A DNA stretch of 62,068 nucleotides from an uncultured Pseudomonadota bacterium (GTDB taxonomy: Bacteria > Myxococcota_A > UBA796 > UBA9615): assembly GCA_937891735.1 (NCBI GenBank), contig CALAGR010000008.1:1-62068 (forward strand), in the 5' to 3' direction. Position numbers and translations under genes: made by a program. Under the pieces are notes generated by a model that saw nothing but the letters and a program-made list of their open reading frames with translations, ran no database searches and was not told the origin of the DNA. Each line of letters begins with the position of its first letter. Positions within the stretch are counted from its first letter, which is position 1. This document shows, in pieces, positions 16,373-26,615 of this stretch.

Positions 16373-17941
16373 ATGAATCGCTTCTGTCTGCTCCTCGCTC
16401 TTTGCGCCCTGCCGGGTCTCGGCTGCCCCACCGAGCCGGTCGGTGACGACGACACCCCGGATCCCGCCCGCCTCGACTTCCCCGAGGGCTTCCTGTGGGG
16501 CACCGCGAGCGCGTCCTGGCAGGCGGAAGGGGACTTCGATCCGAACCCCGATGACGCGTTTGGCGTGCGCTCCAACTGGACCGTCTGGACCGAGCGGGGC
16601 TGTGTGCTGGATGGGCAGACCAACCCCGAGGGCAGCGGCTTCTATACGAACTACGAACAGGACTTCGCCCTGGCCGCGAGCCTGGGCAACACGGCCTACC
16701 GGCTGGGCATCGACTGGGCCCGCATCGAGCCCGAGGACGACGTCTGGAACGAGGCCGAGATCGAGCACTACGTCCTCGTCCTGCAGGCGGCCCGGGCCGC
16801 GGGCCTCTCGCCCATGTTGACCCTGCACCATTGGGTCGTGCCCACGTGGATCCAGAACCCCTCGGGCGACGGCGACGAGATCGACCTGCTCGTGGCCGAG
16901 GCCGACGAAGGCATGCAGTCCCGCTTCGTCGAGGAGTTCGAGGAGTTCGTGCGGAAGATCCTGCCCGCCGTGGCGCCCTACGTGGACCTGTACCCCATCC
17001 TCAACGAGACCTTCAGCGTGATGCTGGGCGGCTACTTCACCGGCGGCTGCGGTGGCGGCGCCTTCCCGCCCGGCGGTCTGCTCGACTTGAACCGGGCCCG
17101 CCGCGCGCACATCAACTACCTGTTCGCCCACGCCGCGGCCTGCCACGCCATCCGGGAGCTCGACACGTCGGACGCGGATGGCGACGGCCAGCCCGCCCTG
17201 TGCGGCGCGGCCGCGTCCACCAACGTCATCCGGCCGATGGATCCGGGCAGCGAGCTCGACGTGACGGCCGCCGCGAAGCTGGACTGGATCTACAACCACG
17301 CCACCCACGTGGCCCTCATCGACGGCAACGTGGACCTGGACTTCGACGGCGAGTTCACCTCCCCCGCGGCGGGCAACATCCCCATCGACGAGGGCTCCTA
17401 CCCCGAGCTGGCCGGCACCATCGACTGGATCGGCATCAACTACTACGGCCCGATCCTCGTCACCGGCACCGGCGGCGGGTCGCTCGGGGGCGTTCCCACC
17501 ATCGACGTGGCCGACTACGACCCGTCGCTGCCGTCGAGCGAGCTGGGCTTCGCCATCGATCCCGCCGGCTTCGGCGAGGTGCTGGACGCCTTTGATCGCT
17601 ACGACCTGCCCATGTACATCACCGAGAACGGCATCGGCGACTCCCAGGACGACGACCGGCCGCGCTTCCTGGTGGAGCACCTGTCCGAGCTGGCCCGGGC
17701 GCTCGACCGCGGCGTCGATGTGCGCGGCTACTACCACTGGAGCCTGACCGACAACTTCGAGTGGGCCCACGGCTTCGAGCAGCGCTTCGGGCTGTACGGC
17801 GTGGACTTCACCGATCCCGCGCTGCCCCGCCAGGGTGGCCGCAGCGTCGATGCCTACCGGGCCATCATCCGCGCCGGCGAGGTGACCGACGACATCGCCG
17901 CCGAGTACGCCAGCGCCCCGTATCCGTCCGGGGGCAACTGA
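16373..17941 (+). CDS. Glycoside hydrolase family 1 lipoprotein (beta-glycosidase)
   Basis: A 522-residue protein with a lipoprotein-type signal (ALPGLGC-PT) and a short acidic linker, then a complete GH1 barrel. Family landmarks are FPEGFLWGTASASWQ at the start, the acid/base Glu212 in ILNET (usually LNEP, so Pro is Thr), YYHWSLTDNFEW near the C-terminus, and the nucleophile Glu418 in ITENG. Both catalytic acids are present, so it should be active. Most GH1 enzymes are cytoplasmic; lipid anchoring outside the cytoplasm is notable and suggests digestion of external oligosaccharides. A 'DADGDGQPALCG' insert resembling the Ca-binding MopE motif sits in the middle. Confidence 0.9.
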   Translation: MNRFCLLLALCALPGLGCPTEPVGDDDTPDPARLDFPEGFLWGTASASWQAEGDFDPNPDDAFGVRSNWTVWTERGCVLDGQTNPEGSGFYTNYEQDFALAASLGNTAYRLGIDWARIEPEDDVWNEAEIEHYVLVLQAARAAGLSPMLTLHHWVVPTWIQNPSGDGDEIDLLVAEADEGMQSRFVEEFEEFVRKILPAVAPYVDLYPILNETFSVMLGGYFTGGCGGGAFPPGGLLDLNRARRAHINYLFAHAAACHAIRELDTSDADGDGQPALCGAAASTNVIRPMDPGSELDVTAAAKLDWIYNHATHVALIDGNVDLDFDGEFTSPAAGNIPIDEGSYPELAGTIDWIGINYYGPILVTGTGGGSLGGVPTIDVADYDPSLPSSELGFAIDPAGFGEVLDAFDRYDLPMYITENGIGDSQDDDRPRFLVEHLSELARALDRGVDVRGYYHWSLTDNFEWAHGFEQRFGLYGVDFTDPALPRQGGRSVDAYRAIIRAGEVTDDIAAEYASAPYPSGGN

Positions 17942-18000
17942 GCCCAGGGCGACTCCCCAGCTCGTTCGTCACCCCACCGCGGCCGCCACCCCACCGCGCG

Positions 18001-21246
<3,246 letters not shown>

Positions 21247-21298
21247 GGAGGTCGTCTATTGGCACTCTACAGCGCCGCCCGACCTGAGTTCGATCAGA

Positions 21299-21793
21299 CT
21301 ACGGCCTGGGTGTGCCGACCAGGATCCGGGGGGGCGGCTCCGGGTCGAGCCACCTCAGATGCCGGTGGAGCCGGTCCGCCATCGCGGCCTCGCTCACGCC
21401 CGTGAACTCGCCGGCGACCTCGTCGGCCACCAGCGGCTCGGTGTGGGGCCCCCAGGCCTTGCGGAGGCGTCCCAGGAACGCGGGCGGCGCCACCACCGCG
21501 AGGGTCCCGAACTCTCCCTTGAGTGCGCTCTCCTCGATCCGGGCGGCCAGCCTGCGGGCGAAGGCGCTCTCCTCCAGCGCCCGGTAGTCCTGGGCTTGCG
21601 TGATGCTCCCGCCTGTCTCCATGGGGTGGCCCGCGCGGCGGCCCGGCCCATCGCTCACCAGATCCCTCCCGGGGAGGCGCCCCCGGGGGTTGTCGATCTC
21701 CTCGATTCGCAGGAACGAGCGATCACTCCTCGACCACGCGAAGATGCGTGCACCCGCGGCGTCCGCGACGAGGATCCAGGTGGGAGCGGTCAT
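21299..21793 (-). CDS. Host-attachment-family protein
   Basis: A 164-residue protein beginning TWILVADAAGARIF, the characteristic N-terminus of the family named 'protein required for attachment to host cells' (related to archaeo-eukaryotic release-factor-like domains). The family's central AFARRLAARIE and LAVVAPPAFLGRLRK segments are present. No signal peptide is seen. The family's biochemical role is unclear and the name comes from a plant-associated bacterium, so it should not be read as evidence of host contact. Divergent from the WxxGxW gene. Confidence 0.85.
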   Translation of the reverse strand: MTAPTWILVADAAGARIFAWSRSDRSFLRIEEIDNPRGRLPGRDLVSDGPGRRAGHPMETGGSITQAQDYRALEESAFARRLAARIEESALKGEFGTLAVVAPPAFLGRLRKAWGPHTEPLVADEVAGEFTGVSEAAMADRLHRHLRWLDPEPPPRILVGTPRP

Positions 21794-21946
21794 GTGTTCT
21801 CCGGCAGTGAGGGGTTCGGATCCCGGAGTTCGCAAGAACCGTGCCGCGCTCCCCGCGTGCGCTCGGGCAGGGGGGCACGCCGCCCGGCGGGCGGGGACGC
21901 ACACCCAGGCGAGCGATCCTGCACGCCGACCGTCGGCGCCTCGGTC

Positions 21947-21986
21947 CGCTCCCAGCCGATGCCAGTGCGCTCCAGCGCTGGGAGCG
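21947..21986. promoter_or_regulatory. 10-bp perfect inverted repeat upstream of the WxxGxW gene
   Basis: CGCTCCCAGC (21947-21956) and GCTGGGAGCG (21977-21986) are exact reverse complements separated by 20 bp. The element ends 42 bp before the ATG at 22029. It could be an operator or an mRNA leader hairpin. No T-run follows it, so it is unlikely to be a terminator. Confidence 0.4.
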
Positions 21987-22028
21987 CGGGTGGTACGCGT
22001 CTTGCTGACTGGCTGGGGGGAGGTGACC

Positions 22029-23381
22029 ATGCCGTACCGCGTCTCGTTGTCCGTCCTGATCCTGTCTGCCGCCCTGGGGTGGCCCACGCCCGCGGCATCC
22101 GAGACGACTCCGGGCCCTGATGTGCCCGCCGAGCACGCGGATCGCTCGAAGTCCGACAGCAAGAGCTCGAAGTCGAAGACCACGAAGTCGAGCACCCGGA
22201 CGACCCGGACCACGAAGTCGAAGACGACCAGGAAGCGGGACTCGGAGGGGGACGAGGAGTCCCGGGGCCGGGCGATCCCCGAATCGCGGACCGAGCGGAG
22301 TGACCGGTCCCCGACCCGGTCCCCGACGACCCGCAGCCCGACGGAGAGTCGGACCTCCCGCACCCCGACGGAGAGTCGGACCTCCCGCACCGCGACGGAG
22401 AGTCGGCCCGAGAGCAGGCCGACGGTGCAGGCTGGCTCGACCCCGCGGGAGAGGCGGACCAGCTACGAGGCGGCGCGCGTGCGCCGGCCGTCCACGACGT
22501 CGCCGCGGCCGTCCACGACGTCGCCGCGGCCGTCCACCACGTCGCGGTCGGTCCGGACCCTGCACCGCTCCAGCGATCATCGGTTCGCGCGGCCTCGCGC
22601 CAGCACCGTGCGGCTGCACCACGAGGCCCCCCGGCCCGTCGTGCGCTGGTATCGGCCCTGGTACACCCACTGGTGGGTGCACCCCTGGTACCGCTGGGTG
22701 CACGCGACCAGCGCGGTCCGGTGGTTCGACTTCGAGGTGTACGCCTGGAGCCCCGCGTGGATCCCGCCAACCCGGCCGGGCTGGACCTGGATCCCCGGCT
22801 ACCACCTGGCCGGCACCTGGATCCCCGGGCACTGGCGGCCGGTCCGCACCGCCCCTGTCTACGCCGGCGCGGCCTATGTCTGGGTGCCCGGGTTCTGGAT
22901 CCACGACGCCTGGTTCGAGGGCTACTGGCGCATCCAGACCCGCCCCGGCTGGGTGTGGCTGGGCGGAGAGTACTGGCCCGACGGGTACTACCAGCGCGGC
23001 TACTGGGCGCCGACGTCCGAGCCTCCCGGCGGGTACGTGTGGGAGCCGGGGGTGTGGGACGGCGAGGAGTGGGCCGACGGGTTCTGGCGTCCCGAGCACC
23101 GGATCGGCTTCCGCTGGGTCTCGTCGGCCTTCGACGAGGACGGGACCTTTCATGCCGGGTACTGGGAGCCCATCGAACAGAAGCCGGGGCAGGTCTGGAT
23201 CCCGGGCTGGTTCGACGGCCAGACGTGGCAGGAGGGCTACTGGGTGCCCGAGCCGGAGTACGAGGCCGCGGATCCGGCGGCCTGGCAGCCCGAGGAAGGC
23301 TGGGACGACGGCTGGGACGTCAACGACGATGGCCCCCCGAGCGGCGATCCGCCCCTGGCCCTGCCTGCCCGGGACCCGTAG
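22029..23381 (+). CDS. Secreted WxxGxW-repeat protein with basic Ser/Thr/Arg stalk
   Basis: A 450-residue protein with a signal peptide (VSLSVLILSAALG, cleavage near AAS-E). Residues 30-190 are a low-complexity stalk of Lys, Arg, Ser, Thr and Pro. From about 200 to 425 there are many aromatic repeats of the WIPGYH / WIPGHW / WVPGFW / YWxPxSEPPGGYVWEPGVW type, related to the WxxGxW (YXWGXW) repeat family found in secreted proteins. The C-terminus is acidic. Such repeats probably fold as stacked beta hairpins binding cell-wall or polysaccharide. The ATG at 22029 has GGGGGAGGTGACC upstream. Two minisatellites encode parts of the stalk. Confidence 0.82.
   Translation: MPYRVSLSVLILSAALGWPTPAASETTPGPDVPAEHADRSKSDSKSSKSKTTKSSTRTTRTTKSKTTRKRDSEGDEESRGRAIPESRTERSDRSPTRSPTTRSPTESRTSRTPTESRTSRTATESRPESRPTVQAGSTPRERRTSYEAARVRRPSTTSPRPSTTSPRPSTTSRSVRTLHRSSDHRFARPRASTVRLHHEAPRPVVRWYRPWYTHWWVHPWYRWVHATSAVRWFDFEVYAWSPAWIPPTRPGWTWIPGYHLAGTWIPGHWRPVRTAPVYAGAAYVWVPGFWIHDAWFEGYWRIQTRPGWVWLGGEYWPDGYYQRGYWAPTSEPPGGYVWEPGVWDGEEWADGFWRPEHRIGFRWVSSAFDEDGTFHAGYWEPIEQKPGQVWIPGWFDGQTWQEGYWVPEPEYEAADPAAWQPEEGWDDGWDVNDDGPPSGDPPLALPARDP
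22338..22418 (+). repeat. 27-bp minisatellite in the stalk of the WxxGxW protein
   Basis: Three units with a 27-bp period starting at 22338, 22365 and 22392 (core CCGACGGAGAGTCGG). They encode the nonapeptide PTESRTSR(T), the last copy diverged. Unit length is a multiple of three, so copy changes keep the frame. Confidence 0.75.
22488..22550 (+). repeat. 21-bp minisatellite in the stalk of the WxxGxW protein
   Basis: Three units with a 21-bp period beginning at 22488, 22509 and 22530 (CCGTCCACGACGTCGCCGCG with small changes in the last copy). They encode a PSTTSPR heptapeptide. In-frame slippage would change stalk length. Confidence 0.75.
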
Positions 23382-23392
23382 GAGACGCAGGC

Positions 23393-24589
23393 TCAGGCGT
23401 GGCGCAGGGCGTCGATGGGGCGCATGCGCGCCGCCCGCCGCGCGGGGAAGAACCCGAACACGACCCCGATCAGCGCCGAGAAGAGGAACGCGCCCGCCAC
23501 CACGGCGGGGTCGATGACCAGGGGGATGTCCAGGGCCTTCGAGGCCCCCCAGCTCCCCAGGATCCCCAGGCCGATCCCGAGCACGCCCCCCAGGGCCGAC
23601 AGGACCACGGCCTCCACCAGGAACTGGAACAGCACGTCCCGCCCCATCGCGCCGACGGCGAGGCGGATCCCGATCTCCTGGGTTCGTTCGGTGACCGACA
23701 CCAGCATGATGTTCATGATCCCGATGCCGCCCACCAGCAGCGAGACCGCCGCGATCGAGGCCAGGAAGCCCGTCAGGATCATGGAGATGTTGCCCAGCAT
23801 CGCCGCGAGGCTCGCCATGTCCCGGACCACGAAGTCGTCGCTGGCCCCCTCGGAGATGTGCCGGCGCTGGCGCAGCAGCGCCTCCAGGTCCGCCTTGACG
23901 CGGTCGGGGCTCGCCCCCTCGTCGGCGAGGATGAGGATCATGCCGACGTCCCGGTTGCCCTGGACCCGCCGCTGGTAGGCCTTCAAGGGCATCAGCACGA
24001 AGTCGTCCCGGTCCTGGCCGAACGTGTTGGTTCCCTCGGCCTCGGTCACGCCGATGACGATGCAGGCGACGGTGGCGACCCTCAGGGTCTGGTCGAGGGG
24101 GTCCTGGGCGCCGAACAGCTCGTCGGCCACGGTCGGTCCGACGATGCAGACGTCCGCGCCGGAGACGAGCTCGCCGTCCTCGAACAGACGGCCGGCGGAC
24201 AGCGCGCGGTCGGTCACCTCGAAGTAGCTGGCGGTGACGCCGAACACCAGCGACGCGCGGCTGTTGTCGCCGTTGGTGATCAACGCGGTGGAGCTCGCGG
24301 TGGGGGCCACGGACACGACCTGCGGGACCCCCTCGATCGCCTCCACGTCCGCCATCTGGAAGCCCGCCGCGGGGCGAGGAGGACCATCGGGGTTGCCCGG
24401 GGCGACGAACAGGAGCGCATCTCCCAGCGACGCGAGGTCGCCCTCCACGGCCGCCGTCGCGGCCTGCCCGATGCTGACCATGGCGATCACCGCGGCCACG
24501 CCGATCAGGATCCCGAGAGACGTCAGCGCGGTGCGCACGCGGTTGCGAGCCAGCTGCTTGATCGCCATGGCGACGGTGGCGCCGATCAT
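23393..24589 (-). CDS. MacB-type ABC transporter permease (FtsX family)
   Basis: A 398-residue permease with one N-terminal helix (SLGILIGVAAVIAMVSIG), a large periplasmic domain (about 45-270) and three C-terminal helices (IAAVSLLVGGIGIMNIMLVSVTERTQEIGIRLAVGA is the family hallmark, ending near 335). It lacks its own ATPase, which is encoded by the preceding gene. In MacAB-like systems this mechanotransmitting permease drives efflux of antibiotics, lipids or peptides through the adaptor and a TolC channel; no TolC gene is in this window. ATG overlaps the ATPase stop (ATGA). The 3' end is 11 bp from the convergent WxxGxW gene. Confidence 0.92.
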   Translation of the reverse strand: MIGATVAMAIKQLARNRVRTALTSLGILIGVAAVIAMVSIGQAATAAVEGDLASLGDALLFVAPGNPDGPPRPAAGFQMADVEAIEGVPQVVSVAPTASSTALITNGDNSRASLVFGVTASYFEVTDRALSAGRLFEDGELVSGADVCIVGPTVADELFGAQDPLDQTLRVATVACIVIGVTEAEGTNTFGQDRDDFVLMPLKAYQRRVQGNRDVGMILILADEGASPDRVKADLEALLRQRRHISEGASDDFVVRDMASLAAMLGNISMILTGFLASIAAVSLLVGGIGIMNIMLVSVTERTQEIGIRLAVGAMGRDVLFQFLVEAVVLSALGGVLGIGLGILGSWGASKALDIPLVIDPAVVAGAFLFSALIGVVFGFFPARRAARMRPIDALRHA

Positions 24590-25305
24590 GATGCGGCCTC
24601 CCGGGTCTCTTCGATGTGGGTCACCCGGCCGTCCACGAAGCGCACGATGGCCCGGGCGTACGCCGCGATGTCGGGCTCGTGGGTGACGAGCAGGATGGTG
24701 ATGCCCCGGTCTCGGTTCAGCCTCTGCAGGAGCGCGGCGATCCCGTGGCTGCGCCGGCTGTCGAGGTTGCCCGTGGGCTCGTCCGCCAGCAGCAGGGCCG
24801 GGGCGGTGACCAGGGCCCTGGCGAGCGCCACCCGCTGCAGCTCCCCGCCGGAGAGCTCGTTGGGACGGTGGCTCGCCCGGGGCTCCAGCCCCACCTCCTC
24901 CAACGCCGCCAACGCCTGCCGGCGCCGCTCGCGGCGGGCCACTCCGCGGTAGGTGAGGGGCAGCTCGACGTTCTCGACGGCGGTGAGCCGGTCGAGCAGG
25001 TTGAAGCTCTGGAAGACGAAGCCGAGCCAGTGCCGCCGCAGCAGGGCGCGCTGCCGCCGGGTCAACCCCGCGACCTCCACCCCCCGGAACTGGTAGCTGC
25101 CGGAGCTGGGCTCGTCGAGGCAGCCGATCACGTTCAAGCAGGTGGACTTGCCCGATCCCGACGGCCCCATGAGGGCCAGGAAGTCGCCCTGGGAGACCTC
25201 GAGATCCACGCCGTCCAGGGCCCGGACCGCGGCGCGGCCCTCTCCGTAGGTCCGCGTGACTCCCTGGAGCCGCACCAGGGGCCCGCTCCAGGCGTCGGGG
25301 CTCAT
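24586..25305 (-). CDS. ABC transporter ATPase of a MacAB/LolD-like system
   Basis: A 239-residue ATPase with Walker A GPSGSGKST (47-55), signature LSGGELQRV, Walker B LLLADEPTGNLD and H-loop VTHEPD. The sequence belongs to the MacB/LolD/FtsE branch that pairs with FtsX-type permeases. The start at 25305 overlaps the adaptor stop (ATGA), so adaptor, ATPase and permease form one translationally coupled operon. Longer upstream reading in this frame overlaps the adaptor gene and is not believed. Confidence 0.93.
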   Translation of the reverse strand: MSPDAWSGPLVRLQGVTRTYGEGRAAVRALDGVDLEVSQGDFLALMGPSGSGKSTCLNVIGCLDEPSSGSYQFRGVEVAGLTRRQRALLRRHWLGFVFQSFNLLDRLTAVENVELPLTYRGVARRERRRQALAALEEVGLEPRASHRPNELSGGELQRVALARALVTAPALLLADEPTGNLDSRRSHGIAALLQRLNRDRGITILLVTHEPDIAAYARAIVRFVDGRVTHIEETREAAS

Positions 25306-26576
25306 GGCTTGCGCGCCGCGCGGCGGTCCTTGGCCCCCACGATCACGTCCACGCCGGGCTCCACGTCGCCGGGTTCGATCACGGTGCGCTGGCCGTCCGA
25401 TGCCCCCGGGAGCACCTCGCGGGGCGCGGGCTCGCCATCCTGCAGCACCCACACGCGCGCCACCCGGCGGCCCTCTCGGGGCTTGGGCGGGTCCAGCGAG
25501 TCGGCCTCCTGGGGGCTCCAGCGCAGGGCGCGGTTGGGGAGCAGCAGGACGTCCTGCAAGGTGGCCGTGTCGATGTGGGCGGTCGCGGTGAGGCCCGGGC
25601 GAAGGGCCCCATCGGGGTTGGCAGCGTCCAGCTCGGCGAGGTAGGTCACGACGCCCAGGCTGGGCTTCGGGGACAGGTGCACCTGACGGACCGTGGCCTG
25701 GAAGACCCGGTCGGGGTGGGCGGCCACGCTGAACTCGGCGGTCTGGCCCGGGGCGAGGCGTCCGATGTCCGCTTCATCGATGTCCACCTCCACCTCCATC
25801 TGGTCCAGATCGTCGGCGACGACGAACAGCGTCTGGACCTGCAGGGCGGACACCACGGCCTGCCCGGGCTCGACGTTGCGCTCGAGGATCACGCCGTCCA
25901 TGGGGCTGCGGATGACCGTCTTGCGGAGCTGGGTGCGGATGACCCTCGCCGCAGCCTGGGCCTGGGCGAGCTGGGCCTCCCCCATGGCGACAGCCGCCCG
26001 GGCCGCATCGACGGCGGTGCCGGCGCGCTCCAGCTCCGCGGCGGGCAGGGCTCCGTCCCGGGCGATGGACTCGCTGCGCGCGAGCTCCCGTTTGGCTGCG
26101 TCCAGGCTCACCTGCCCTTGAACCACGCCGGCCTGCGCCGCGCTCACGGCCGCGTCGGCCTGCCGCCCCTGGGCCTGCAGGACCGAGGCATCCAGGCGGG
26201 CCAGGATGTCCCCGGCCTCGACCCGTTGATCCAGGTCCACGAGCACCGCCTGCACGATCCCGGACAGCTCGGAGCTGACCTGCACGGCGTTGAGGGGCTT
26301 GACCCGGCCCACCGCGGTCACGCGCACGGTGAGCGAGCCCCGCACCGCTTCGCCGGTCTCGTAGTCCCAACGGCCGGGGGCATCGACGCGGTTGGCGCCC
26401 ACCACGACGGCGATGGTCGCTGCCACCGCGACCCCGAGGGCCAGCAGCCACGGCCACCGGGGCGGGCCGCGCTTGAGGTGCAGCGTGCGCGCGACCTCCG
26501 GATCGGGTCCCCAGAGCTCGGGGTCCGTCGGTTGGTCAGGGGATCTGCTGGGGGCCGGAGAAGGAGGGGTTCTCAT
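25302..26576 (-). CDS. MacA-like periplasmic adaptor (HlyD/RND family)
   Basis: A 424-residue membrane-fusion protein. It has a cytoplasmic Pro-rich tail of about 40 residues, a single anchor helix (WLLALGVAVAATIAVVVGA), a lipoyl-like domain (ELSGIVQAVLVDLDQRVEAG), an alpha-helical hairpin (about 135-210) and the return lipoyl strand with SPMDGVILERNVEPGQAV. It connects the inner-membrane pump to an outer-membrane channel. ATG at 26576 is chosen because GAAGGGG lies just upstream; a TTG 18 bp further upstream is possible. First gene of the efflux operon, 39 bp from the end of the kinase gene on the same strand. Confidence 0.92.
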   Translation of the reverse strand: MRTPPSPAPSRSPDQPTDPELWGPDPEVARTLHLKRGPPRWPWLLALGVAVAATIAVVVGANRVDAPGRWDYETGEAVRGSLTVRVTAVGRVKPLNAVQVSSELSGIVQAVLVDLDQRVEAGDILARLDASVLQAQGRQADAAVSAAQAGVVQGQVSLDAAKRELARSESIARDGALPAAELERAGTAVDAARAAVAMGEAQLAQAQAAARVIRTQLRKTVIRSPMDGVILERNVEPGQAVVSALQVQTLFVVADDLDQMEVEVDIDEADIGRLAPGQTAEFSVAAHPDRVFQATVRQVHLSPKPSLGVVTYLAELDAANPDGALRPGLTATAHIDTATLQDVLLLPNRALRWSPQEADSLDPPKPREGRRVARVWVLQDGEPAPREVLPGASDGQRTVIEPGDVEPGVDVIVGAKDRRAARKP

Positions 26577-26615
26577 GCCCCTTCGGGTTAGCAACCCCCG
26601 TGCCAGCCTCCGGAT

